Of a stretch of 64,000 nucleotides of DNA, positions 37,929-46,401 are shown piece after piece (within the stretch, counting starts at the first letter, position 1; each line of letters starts with the position of its first letter). The notes under the pieces were generated by a model. That model was not told where the DNA came from, did not search any database, and saw only the letters and a list, made by a program, of their open reading frames with translations. Source of the DNA: Fibrobacterota bacterium (GTDB lineage: Bacteria; Fibrobacterota; Chitinivibrionia; Chitinivibrionales; Chitinispirillaceae); assembly GCA_023436145.1 (NCBI GenBank), contig JAEZKP010000095.1, forward strand, positions 124,001 through 188,000, read 5' to 3'. A program made the translations under genes and the position numbers.

Positions 37929-38327
37929 ATGAATAAACAACTTACAAAGAAACAGCTGGATTACTTCAAGGAAAAATTACTTTCCGAAAAGCATAAAGTG
38001 CTTGAAGAAATGGATGAACTTCAGCAGAGTAATTTAAAACAGTCTATATCTGACTCTGCAGGCGAGATCTCCCGTTACAGTTATCATCTGGGTGATGTAG
38101 CCTCACTCTCTTATGGGCGGGAATTTTCCATGGGACTGGCTGAAAGACAGCAGAAATATCTGGAACAGATCGACGACGCTTTGCAAAGGATTGATGATGG
38201 CACTTATGGAATCTGTAAAGTGACCGGAGAGCCTATCCCTATCGAGCGTCTGGAAGAAGTTCCTGTGGCCAAATATTCTGTAAAAGGAAAAGAGATTCTT
38301 GAGAGACGGAAAAAACAGGGAATCTGA
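37929..38327 (+). CDS. TraR/DksA-family protein, zinc-cysteine-poor
   Basis: 132 residues: long coiled-coil N-terminal half (KQLDYFKEKLLSEKHKVLEEMDEL) and a C-terminal finger DDGTYGICKVTGEPIPIERLEEVP. Only one of the four zinc cysteines remains, as in DksA paralogues of the C1 or low-Cys type. Binds the RNA polymerase secondary channel in the family. Start at 37929 has GGAGGG upstream. Alone on its transcript, with a terminator behind it. Confidence 0.88.
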   Translation: MNKQLTKKQLDYFKEKLLSEKHKVLEEMDELQQSNLKQSISDSAGEISRYSYHLGDVASLSYGREFSMGLAERQQKYLEQIDDALQRIDDGTYGICKVTGEPIPIERLEEVPVAKYSVKGKEILERRKKQGI

Positions 38328-38354
38328 AACTCCTGTTTCCTCCATCCTGTACTT

Positions 38355-38388
38355 TTGTGGTTCTCTTACGGGGAACCACAACTTTTTT
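38355..38388 (+). terminator. Intrinsic terminator of the dksA-like gene
   Basis: Perfect 9-bp stem TTGTGGTTC/GAACCACAA followed by six T (38383-38388). Confidence 0.92.
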
Positions 38389-38549
38389 AAGGACTTATTC
38401 TCAGCGGGGAGAATGCATTTATTTTTCGTTTTGCGATCGGGCTCTTTACTTTTGCCCTCTTTTGCTATGGCGACACCACTTCGTTTTTTCTCCTGAATGA
38501 CTCTATTGTCACCAACTGTCCCAGGAGAACTGTTTTTAATTGCAAAGCT

Positions 38550-40106
38550 TTGCGAACGGTTCTTAAGTCTTCAAAAGACTCTTCCAAATCAATATTGATA
38601 GCCCGTTATCTGGATTCTCTGGGTTTTTTCCAGCAGCATTGGGATACTCTCTCAAATGATTCCATCCGAATTTTTCCAGGTCTGAGAAATCAGATAATCT
38701 CCGAGTCCATCTCCGGAGCGGATACCTCTGTGCTCTCATTATTTCCTGCGGTTACACTGCCTTACCCTTATGATGCTGGCAGGATAAGGCAGAGGGCTGA
38801 TCAGTTAAATCGTTTACTGGCAGACAATGGATTTCCTTTTGCCAGTGTGACCATAAATATTAATAACATAAGTGAACAAAACCTTTCCATCGATTATGTA
38901 ATCTTTACAGATCAGATCTGCCGGTTTGCCTCTCCCATGTTTACCGGGCCTTTTGTGACCAGAAAGAAAATATTACTTAAGGACTACACTCCCGGATATG
39001 GTGAGCTGTTCAATATGCAGAGGGTGTTGGATTCTGAAAAACGGTTACTGGGACGTCCCTACATAAAAAATGTGACAGTTTCTACTCCACAGATCGATTC
39101 TTCAAATACCTCAGATTCGGTGATGGTTTATGTACCGGTACACATAGAAGACCACTCCGGCCTGGGTCTGGAAGGGGTTGCCGGGTTCACTGCTTCACAA
39201 GGAACAAAACCCTCCCTGTACGGAAACCTCAGACTCTCTTTTGTTAATATGTTCCGTTCAGGAGAATCTGCGCTTTTTGAGTATGCAGGAGATAAAAATC
39301 GTCAGCAGCTTAACATTGAATTCTCCAAACCCTGGCTGTTCAGTCTTCCTTTGACTCTTGATGGAGCGATGGTGCTTGAAGTGCTCAAGGAGCAGTATGG
39401 CTTTTTATCTGCCCAGATGATTTTTTTCAGCGAAATAGGAAACTGGTGGCGCATCGGGGTAGGGGCAAATGTTTCAGAAACCACCCCCAGAACCGATTCA
39501 ATCGGAGAGCATGGGACTTTTTATGGAGCAGATTTCATTTTAGCCAGAATGCCTGAAAAATCAGGAAAAGGCATATTTTCCAGGGAATTGATTATTAAAA
39601 GTGGCAGCGGTGTTGCCCGCAAAACCAAAAACTACTCCCGTACCCGCATTGAATTTCTGGTAGGGACTCATCTTCCTCTGTTTTCCTGGCAGGCTATTCA
39701 GTTGAAACTGATCTCAAAACACCTCATCACTCAGGAAAAGAACCTGATTGCAGCAGAGATATTCAGAGCCGGAGGATATAATTCCATCCGGGGATACTCA
39801 GATAATGAATTTGCATTCAGAACTTTGATGTATGGGCAGTTAGAGTATCTGATGTATTTCACCAAGGCTGGGGCTGTATATATTTTTAGCGATGGCGGGA
39901 TAGGATTTAAGCAGAAAATTGAGCTTAACGGTAACTACAGTTCAATGCTTGGTTATGGAGTAGGAATCCGCTTACCTTCCAGAATCGGAATAATGACCAT
40001 GGAATGGGCTAGAAATTTTAGAGACCAGAGGAATATGGGGCGTATCCATATTCGTTTTCAGAATGAACTGGCATTAAATTCCGGCAAAATCTTATCTAAA
40101 TTTTAA
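38550..40106 (+). CDS. BamA/TamA (Omp85)-like outer-membrane protein
   Basis: POTRA-like segments at the N terminus (IARYLDSLGFFQQHWD; ADQLNRLLADNGFPFASV; QRVLDSEKRLLGRPYIKNV) and a surface-antigen barrel at the C terminus with AGGYNSIRGYSDNEF, the RGY-type motif, ending ...ILSKF. The first standard start codon is TTG 38550, but the frame is open from 38391 and codes for a signal-peptide-like stretch (FRFAIGLFTFALFCYG) directly after GGGGAG; the true start is probably upstream at an ATT (38421) or by a frameshift from ATG 38413. The coordinates given are the conservative ones. The stop overlaps the next start (TAATG). Confidence 0.8.
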   Translation: MRTVLKSSKDSSKSILIARYLDSLGFFQQHWDTLSNDSIRIFPGLRNQIISESISGADTSVLSLFPAVTLPYPYDAGRIRQRADQLNRLLADNGFPFASVTININNISEQNLSIDYVIFTDQICRFASPMFTGPFVTRKKILLKDYTPGYGELFNMQRVLDSEKRLLGRPYIKNVTVSTPQIDSSNTSDSVMVYVPVHIEDHSGLGLEGVAGFTASQGTKPSLYGNLRLSFVNMFRSGESALFEYAGDKNRQQLNIEFSKPWLFSLPLTLDGAMVLEVLKEQYGFLSAQMIFFSEIGNWWRIGVGANVSETTPRTDSIGEHGTFYGADFILARMPEKSGKGIFSRELIIKSGSGVARKTKNYSRTRIEFLVGTHLPLFSWQAIQLKLISKHLITQEKNLIAAEIFRAGGYNSIRGYSDNEFAFRTLMYGQLEYLMYFTKAGAVYIFSDGGIGFKQKIELNGNYSSMLGYGVGIRLPSRIGIMTMEWARNFRDQRNMGRIHIRFQNELALNSGKILSKF

Positions 40107-41803
40107 TGGTGGACCAGGTGCATAAACCGTTTCTTGCTTTTATTTTGATTATCTTGTTTTCTGCTTCAGGATCGGTTTTTTCGGATTGTCCTGATATCGA
40201 TTCCACCTGGCAGAGCCTGGATATCTCCTCAAAATTAAAGTTCCTTCTTGAAAACAGTAATCAGGTTGATTCCAGTTGCTTTATCTCTGTTCTGGAGCCA
40301 TTGATAGCCAGAAGCAGAAAGAGTCATCAGGACAGTCTGGTATTATTTGTAAAAAAATGGGGTAGAGATCATTATACCAGTACCCATTCACTTTTCCTCA
40401 GTTATCATTCGAATTTGATTTACTCCAGAAAACCGGTCTGGAGCCTAATATTTGCAGACTGGCAGAGAGATAACCAGACACTTTATAATGAAATTGACAG
40501 TCTGGTTAACAGGGGAATGCACGCCACAGCAGACACGTTGCTTGACATTTTTGATGCTGAGGGGAAACTTGATGCGCAGGATTTGCTAAAATGGGCAAAG
40601 ATAAAAAGCCTTACAGGAGATTACAGCAGAATTGCCGGGCTTTATTGCAGGGCGATTGGAAAGGAGCCTGGATTCAGCGGATTTGCTTTTCATCAATTGG
40701 GCAGGGAACTTGGGGATTCAGAGTTGTCTGTAGCAGAAAAAGTGCTGGAACAATTTTTAAAATGCATTATAGACTCTCCCGGTTCTGACACTCTTTCCAT
40801 TTACTCCTGGCTGGCTGACATCTATTCGAAACTCGAACTTTACAAGCAAGAGCTGGATGTGTTCCAAGCAATGGAGGCTGCCGGAGGTTCGATTTCATCC
40901 AGAACTCTGGATGCAGCACGCAAAAGATATTCTCTTCACAAATATAGGGAAGCGATTGAGGCAGCCAGAATGAGTTACCAGAGTACCGACCGTGCTTCAA
41001 TAAGGACTATGGCCGCTACCATTGCCTATCAGTCATTTGTAAAAACAGGCGATAATTATTCTGCTGCAAAATGGCTTGCCCGTATCGGGCTGGATTCGGA
41101 TAAAAGCAGAATAGAAGCCATTACTTTCTATCAAAACAGCGGCGATTTTTCCGCTGCCTCCCGGTTGATTGATTCTTTATCCACATCTGTGGCCCGGGAT
41201 TCGCTTGTTATCCGCCAGTTTATATTAAAGGGGGAGATTCAGTCTACGTTAAACTTTTTTGCGAAACCGGAGCTACCTATTCATAAAAATAAAGAATCTG
41301 CTTCTATGTGGAAGGCCAGAATGTTGCTTTTCAGTAGCAAGATCGATGAATTTTCTGCTTTTCTGGATACCCTGGAGATCGCACCGTTTTGGCAATCTGC
41401 AGGGGAGTTGATTTCATATCAGTTCTGGCTGCAACAGTTTGGAAATTCTTCTGAAGCACTTGCAGTATGGGCAAGCATTGAATTTAATTTGTATCGTGGA
41501 TCGTTTCACAAGATATCTCAATCACTTAGCGTTAATCGTATTGAGTTTCAGCAAAGGCAGAAGCTGGCTTTGTATGTCGCCAAATCCTACATAAAAAGAG
41601 GGCAGTATAATGAGGCTTTGGTACTTTTGAATACAGATCCGGTAACAGAAGTTACACCCGAATATCTTTATTGCAAGGCAGAAGCACTTTTTCATTGTGG
41701 AAAAGTTGACAGCGCCAGGGCTATTTTTAACAGAATAATGATGGAACACCCGGCAGACCTGTTTTCAGATAAAGCAAGAGCCTTTGTCAATTTGAGGTTT
41801 TAG
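40106..41803 (+). CDS. Exported TPR-repeat protein
   Basis: 565 residues with signal peptide (FLAFILIILFSASGSVFS) and many helical TPR-like repeats, e.g. RGQYNEALVLLNTDP, KAEALFHCGKVDSARAIFNRI. Translationally coupled to the Omp85-like gene by a one-base overlap, so it probably works with that barrel in outer-membrane assembly or secretion, as a BamD- or TPR-accessory protein. Specific function unknown. Confidence 0.75.
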   Translation: MVDQVHKPFLAFILIILFSASGSVFSDCPDIDSTWQSLDISSKLKFLLENSNQVDSSCFISVLEPLIARSRKSHQDSLVLFVKKWGRDHYTSTHSLFLSYHSNLIYSRKPVWSLIFADWQRDNQTLYNEIDSLVNRGMHATADTLLDIFDAEGKLDAQDLLKWAKIKSLTGDYSRIAGLYCRAIGKEPGFSGFAFHQLGRELGDSELSVAEKVLEQFLKCIIDSPGSDTLSIYSWLADIYSKLELYKQELDVFQAMEAAGGSISSRTLDAARKRYSLHKYREAIEAARMSYQSTDRASIRTMAATIAYQSFVKTGDNYSAAKWLARIGLDSDKSRIEAITFYQNSGDFSAASRLIDSLSTSVARDSLVIRQFILKGEIQSTLNFFAKPELPIHKNKESASMWKARMLLFSSKIDEFSAFLDTLEIAPFWQSAGELISYQFWLQQFGNSSEALAVWASIEFNLYRGSFHKISQSLSVNRIEFQQRQKLALYVAKSYIKRGQYNEALVLLNTDPVTEVTPEYLYCKAEALFHCGKVDSARAIFNRIMMEHPADLFSDKARAFVNLRF

Positions 41804-41805
41804 AA

Positions 41806-41935
41806 TAAGGAATTTAAGAATTTGAGGTTTTTGAAATTTGAAATTGAGGATTTAAGGATTTAAAGATTGAGATCTCACATCCTGAATCTTTTATCTTTAA
41901 ATCAAAAATCTGATATCTGATATCTAATATGATCC
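41806..41935. repeat. AT-rich intergenic iterated motif
   Basis: Imperfect 7-9 base iterations of GAxTTTGA/GATTT and, further on, AAATCAAAAATCTGATATCTGATATCT. The core AAATCAAAAATCT is shared with the 73-bp repeats before ssrA. Confidence 0.55.
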
Positions 41936-41972
41936 AAGAGGTTTGTGTTAAATAATTTCAGAAAGAGCACTT

Positions 41973-42218
41973 ATGAGTATCCGCTGGCTAAGGAATTTGA
42001 TAATTGATGGAGAAAAAAGTACCATCGAAATTCAGATTGGTAATAAACGGATTGGTGATAAATGTTATACCAGAATAAACGATGAAGTTGAGTGCTGGTT
42101 TGAGAACATTTATGATTCAAGAAATGATATCATTGCTCAAGGTCTGGATATTCTCAAGAAAAGGTTAGAATCAAAAAATGTCACCTACCCTGACGGAAGG
42201 TTATATGACTGGCAATAA
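41973..42218 (+). CDS. Conserved-looking small protein, unknown
   Basis: 81 residues, mixed charge, no signal or membrane segment. It ends inside the start of the GH57-DUF3536 gene (14-base overlap), so the two are probably co-translated. I do not recognise a family. A small partner or regulator of the glycoside hydrolase is possible. Confidence 0.6.
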   Translation: MSIRWLRNLIIDGEKSTIEIQIGNKRIGDKCYTRINDEVECWFENIYDSRNDIIAQGLDILKKRLESKNVTYPDGRLYDWQ

Positions 42219-44688
42219 GCAATCCAGAAAAAGTAAAAAATATGTGGTAATCCATGGCCATTTCTATCAGCCTCCCCGAGAAAATCCCTGGATAAATCTT
42301 ATTGAGCGGCAGCCTTCCGCCGCTCCTCATCATGACTGGAATGAGCGGATTTACGACCAGTGTTACAGGCCCAATGCCTATTCGAGGCTTCTGGATGGTA
42401 ATGGGATGATCGTGGATATTTATAATAATTATCTCAATATGAGCTATAATTTTGGTCCCACACTTTTTTCATGGCTGGAAAAGCATCACCCTCTGACCGC
42501 CAAACGGATAATAAGTGATGACCAGGAGAGTTGTGCAAGACTTGAAGGACATGGAAATGCTATAGCTCAGGTTTTCAATCATATAATAATGCCTCTCTCC
42601 TCAAAGCGTGATCAGTTAACTCAGATTCGTTGGGCCAAGACTTTCTTTAAAAGTCGCTTTGGCAGAGAGCCTGAAGGGATTTGGCTGGGAGAGGCTGCTA
42701 TAAACGCGGTTACTGTTCAATGTCTGATTGAAGAAAAGATAAAATTTGTGATACTTGCACCCAGCCAGGTCGAAAGTTTTCGATCCATGGAAGGTAATGG
42801 GCAGTGGATTTCTACCGCCCAACATGGAATTGATACCAGGATGACTTACCGGATCTATACAAATGAGCGAAACCCCAAATCGTATCTGGATGCGTTCTTT
42901 TTTGATGATGGTTTATCCAGAGAGATCAGCTTCGGTCAGCTTCTCACAGATGCTCACATTCTGGGTAACCGCATAAGGTCCTGCTTTACCGAAAATTCTC
43001 AGAGTGACCAGCTGGTCACCATCGCTACTGATGGGGAGACCTTTGGCCATCATAAGCCGTTTGGAGACATGTGTCTTGCCTATTTTTTCAAAAACGTGGC
43101 AGCTGAACTGGATATAATTCCAGTGAATTTCGGTTTCTTTCTGGCGAAAAATCCTCCCCGTTACGAAGTAATACTGAAAAATGCAAACGGGGAGGGAACT
43201 GCCTGGAGCTGTGCACATGGAGTTGGACGCTGGGCAAGGGATTGCGGGTGCAAAACTGGTGGAGAAAGTTCCTGGAAACAGTTATGGCGTGCTCCATTAC
43301 GCAATGCACTGGAAAAATTACAGAAAAAAATTGATACCGAATTTGAGTTGACATTTGCCAGCTACAATGTAGACCCCTGGGTGATAAGGGATAAATATAT
43401 TGCCTTTGAAAATTGCTCATGGAAAAGATTTAAATGGTTTCTGGAGAGACAATGTGGGATCTGCTCCTCAGATAAAGAGCTGGTTCTAAGTTTTAAACGG
43501 GCTCTGGAAGCGCAGAAATATTCCCTCTTTTCATTCACTTCCTGCGGATGGTTTTTCTCTGATATAAGCGGAATAGAAACGGTACAGAATTTGGCCTACG
43601 CCTGCAGGGCATTGCAACTGGGCATCCCTCAGTCAAAACGTAAACAGGTATTAGATGATTTCCTCAAGGATCTGGAAAGTGCAAAAAGCAATCTGCCCAA
43701 CACAAATGGCCGTACTCTTATTGAGCAGCAAATTATGCCTTTCTTTGAGCATGAAATGATTCTGGCTTTTACGGCATCTATACTTAAGTCTCTGGGAATA
43801 CAAAAGTTACCTTCATTTGATATCTATGACTATTCTGTTAAACTGCAGCAGATCCTGACATCTCAGTCCGATTCGCCTGTATATAATGGGTATATGGTTC
43901 AGTTAGAAAATGAGAGTTCGGGTGAAACCGGCTCTTTTGCGGTACTGATTGCGTTGCGGAAGAATTCAGACATCACTGGCTGGGTTGTTCCAGGTAATGA
44001 ATACAATCAAAACTTTTTAGAACAACCGGAAACCTGGATGGGACATAGCAGAACGAAGGTTTTCAGTCTGGTGGACATTTTCCAGACATCTCAGCAGGAG
44101 ATAACCAGCCACTTTCTTCATAAGATCTCCAGAGATACTAATCAGCGCTTTGGTATCTGGAGAAGAAAACACCTCAGAGAACTGGACATACTCTCCAGGC
44201 TCAACCAACCTCTTCCGTTGTATTGTACAGCGCCGCTTTCCTTCGTATTTCAGGATCAGTGGGACTGTACTATTAAAAAGATGGCTACTCCCGGATATGA
44301 GGATGAACTGTTTTCAGAACTGTTGGAAATGTACAGAACGATGAATCGTTTTCAGATCAACATTGATCTGAGTCACGGTGCTATAGTGCTGGAAAAAATC
44401 CTTATAGATGAGCTTGAGACTCTTCAGGAGAACCTCTCTGTCCAGAAATGTGACCGTATCCGTTATTTGCTTAATCTTGTAGACCGGTTCAGTATTCCGG
44501 TATCCAAGCATAAACTGGAAGATATGTTTCATCCTCTGCTTAGTACCAAAGTGCAGGAGCTGTATGAAAAATTAAACATGGGCCATACTCATAAAAATGA
44601 TGAGGATGAAACCAGGGATATGTTTCTTAAACTGATCAATTTTGCAAGGAGAATGAATTTTAATACCGATAAATTTCATTTCAGCTGA
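42205..44688 (+). CDS. Glycoside hydrolase family 57 protein with DUF3536
   Basis: 827 residues. The N-terminal GH57 barrel keeps all expected elements: HGHFYQPPRENPW, the nucleophile Glu in GIWLGEAA and the acid/base Asp in ATDGETFGHHKPFGD; the C-terminal half is DUF3536. Acts on alpha-glucans in related proteins, probably glycogen or a similar storage or surface glucan. Start taken at ATG 42205 with GGAAGG just upstream; ATG 42178 is in frame. No signal peptide, so cytoplasmic. Contrast with the second, degenerate GH57 protein at 17-19 kb. Confidence 0.92.
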   Translation: MTGNKQSRKSKKYVVIHGHFYQPPRENPWINLIERQPSAAPHHDWNERIYDQCYRPNAYSRLLDGNGMIVDIYNNYLNMSYNFGPTLFSWLEKHHPLTAKRIISDDQESCARLEGHGNAIAQVFNHIIMPLSSKRDQLTQIRWAKTFFKSRFGREPEGIWLGEAAINAVTVQCLIEEKIKFVILAPSQVESFRSMEGNGQWISTAQHGIDTRMTYRIYTNERNPKSYLDAFFFDDGLSREISFGQLLTDAHILGNRIRSCFTENSQSDQLVTIATDGETFGHHKPFGDMCLAYFFKNVAAELDIIPVNFGFFLAKNPPRYEVILKNANGEGTAWSCAHGVGRWARDCGCKTGGESSWKQLWRAPLRNALEKLQKKIDTEFELTFASYNVDPWVIRDKYIAFENCSWKRFKWFLERQCGICSSDKELVLSFKRALEAQKYSLFSFTSCGWFFSDISGIETVQNLAYACRALQLGIPQSKRKQVLDDFLKDLESAKSNLPNTNGRTLIEQQIMPFFEHEMILAFTASILKSLGIQKLPSFDIYDYSVKLQQILTSQSDSPVYNGYMVQLENESSGETGSFAVLIALRKNSDITGWVVPGNEYNQNFLEQPETWMGHSRTKVFSLVDIFQTSQQEITSHFLHKISRDTNQRFGIWRRKHLRELDILSRLNQPLPLYCTAPLSFVFQDQWDCTIKKMATPGYEDELFSELLEMYRTMNRFQINIDLSHGAIVLEKILIDELETLQENLSVQKCDRIRYLLNLVDRFSIPVSKHKLEDMFHPLLSTKVQELYEKLNMGHTHKNDEDETRDMFLKLINFARRMNFNTDKFHFS

Positions 44689-44810
44689 GCCGTAGTTTTT
44701 AACGCAACGACAACTTTAATTTATTGGATTGCTTTCGTTGCCAACCTGAGATATATTTAGAGTATATTACTTGTCGCATGAAAATAAACACATACTTTGA
44801 GGTTTAATAA

Positions 44811-45071
44811 ATGACTGAGGGCTTACTGTTTTTTTATTTAATCCAGGTTTTTATTCTGCTTCTGGGGATCTCAGTGGGCCATAGTGTGCTCCTTTTAAAG
44901 CTCCGACATGAAGAGAACCGGAAAAAAGAACTGGAATTAGCGCTTTTGGAGAAGCGGGCTGATATTTTGCAGCAGGGTAAAAAGATTGCTCATGATCTGG
45001 AAGAAGTTCTTTATAAAGCTAAAGTTCAGCAGGAAATCGATGATATTATCAGGAAAAATGGTAATTCCTGA
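44811..45071 (+). CDS. Small membrane protein with coiled coil
   Basis: 86 residues: one membrane segment (LLFFYLIQVFILLLGISVG) followed by a charged helix (RHEENRKKELELALLEKRADILQQ). No recognised family. Resembles small inner-membrane proteins such as DUF-type YtxH/LapA analogues only in layout. Confidence 0.55.
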   Translation: MTEGLLFFYLIQVFILLLGISVGHSVLLLKLRHEENRKKELELALLEKRADILQQGKKIAHDLEEVLYKAKVQQEIDDIIRKNGNS

Positions 45072-45225
45072 TTTTGTAGATTTGCTTCAATCCCGACACA
45101 CTCGTAAAACTCAAATTCGGCTTTTTAACCCTTTTGGTGCTGGTTAGGATTTTTAATTGCAATTTTCTGTTTATAAACCCGAACTCTCCGGAAAACAGGA
45201 ATATTAAAAAAAAATAAAAAAAGTG

Positions 45226-45254
45226 TTGACATCATTTTTAGAATTCATTATTAT
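45226..45254 (+). promoter_or_regulatory. Strong sigma70 promoter of the acidic small protein gene
   Basis: TTGACA (45226-45231), 17-base spacer, TATTAT (45249-45254): only one base off the consensus. Predicted start about 45261, giving a ~50-base leader. Confidence 0.8.
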
Positions 45255-45309
45255 TTGATCTGCATTTACAGTAACATACCGCCCTGGGAGCGGAAGGAGG
45301 TGATAGCCA

Positions 45310-45495
45310 GTGATACTCGATGAACAATTTGACGCTGATGAGATTCTGCGCGATGTAGACGAAAGGTATGTCGATGATGAATCTGACATTGAGGATGACA
45401 TGCGAGAGCTGAATTTTGGCAACATTCATGATGAGAATGCTAATTTCAGTGACATGGCTAGCGATCTGGATAGTGCAGATGATCTCTGGGAATAA
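45310..45495 (+). CDS. Highly acidic 61-residue protein
   Basis: About 24 Asp/Glu against 3 Arg and no Lys, no Cys. GTG start at 45310 with a near-perfect ribosome site (AAGGAGGTGAT, eight-base spacing). It has its own near-consensus promoter and a strong terminator, so it is a free-standing, probably highly expressed gene. No family recognised. By charge it could be a DNA mimic, an RNA polymerase delta-like or ribosome-binding peptide; this is speculation. Confidence 0.75.
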   Translation: MILDEQFDADEILRDVDERYVDDESDIEDDMRELNFGNIHDENANFSDMASDLDSADDLWE

Positions 45496-45543
45496 TTAAC
45501 AGAAGATGAGTTTGGCTGCCCATTTCCGGTTGCCTATTTCCAG

Positions 45544-45570
45544 GGCGGACAGCGTTGTTCGCCTTTTTAT
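45544..45570 (+). terminator. Intrinsic terminator of the acidic small protein gene
   Basis: GGCGGACA/TGTTCGCC stem (one G-U) with a four-base loop, then five T (45564-45568). Confidence 0.9.
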
Positions 45571-45594
45571 TTAAATCTCCGGACCCGATTTTCA

Positions 45595-46338
45595 ATGAGC
45601 AACCATACTGTTTATTTCATTTCTGATGCACATTTCGGAATCCCGGTCGAAGGCGGGGAAAATCGGGAAAAACATTTCAATGACTTTCTGCAGAAAGCTC
45701 CACAGGATCTTACCGATCTCTTCATCATCGGAGATCTTTTTGACTTCTGGATAGAATACCGCTACGTTATCCGTTCCGATTACTTTCCGGTCCTCTTCAC
45801 TCTGAAGAAACTGATCGATCGTGGTGTAAATGTCCATTATCTGGCAGGAAACCATGACTTTGCACTGGGTCCCTTTCTAAAGGAAAATATCGGTGTAAAT
45901 ATTTACCACAATTCGCTGGAAGTTCAGATCCAGGGAAAAAAAGTGTATCTGTTTCATGGTGACGGACTGATAAAAAGGGATGTCGGTTACAGGGTGCTCA
46001 AAAAGATCCTTCGCAACCCCTTCAACCAGCGACTTTATAAACTGATGCATCCGGACTGGGGGGTAACCATAGGTTCCTTTTTCTCCGGATCAAGTAGAAA
46101 ATACCTCCGCAAATTTCTCTCCCAATCCATTATCCACGAATACAGAGAACACGCCAGGAAGTACCTGGAAGCCGGAAATGATCTGGTGGTATTCGCGCAT
46201 ACTCATCATGGAGAATTATGCCGGTTCGATTCCGGGATCTACCTTAATACCGGTTCCTGGCTGATTAATTATAATTATGCATCTATGATAGATGGTGAAG
46301 TTGCCCTGCATCAATACAACCCCAAAAAAGAATTTTAG
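45595..46338 (+). CDS. lpxH: UDP-2,3-diacylglucosamine hydrolase (LpxH-type)
   Basis: Metallophosphoesterase of lipid A synthesis. Metal motifs: ISDAHFG, IGDLFDFW, AGNHDFALG, LFHGDG and AHTHHGE. 247 residues. The ribosome site is weak. Its presence implies lipid A and an outer membrane. Starts 24 bases after the terminator of the acidic gene, so its promoter must lie within or before that terminator, or expression is by read-through. Confidence 0.9.
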   Translation: MSNHTVYFISDAHFGIPVEGGENREKHFNDFLQKAPQDLTDLFIIGDLFDFWIEYRYVIRSDYFPVLFTLKKLIDRGVNVHYLAGNHDFALGPFLKENIGVNIYHNSLEVQIQGKKVYLFHGDGLIKRDVGYRVLKKILRNPFNQRLYKLMHPDWGVTIGSFFSGSSRKYLRKFLSQSIIHEYREHARKYLEAGNDLVVFAHTHHGELCRFDSGIYLNTGSWLINYNYASMIDGEVALHQYNPKKEF

Positions 46339-46401
46339 GTTTCAGGTTTTAGATTTGAGATTTAGGGATAGGCTTTATCTCCCTTATGTATATTGGTTTT
46401 T

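Noticed and set aside
38299..38496. Separate small protein between the dksA-like and Omp85-like genes
   Set aside because: The frame runs through the dksA-like stop and the terminator; only the part from ATG 38,413 could matter, as an alternative start of the Omp85-like gene.
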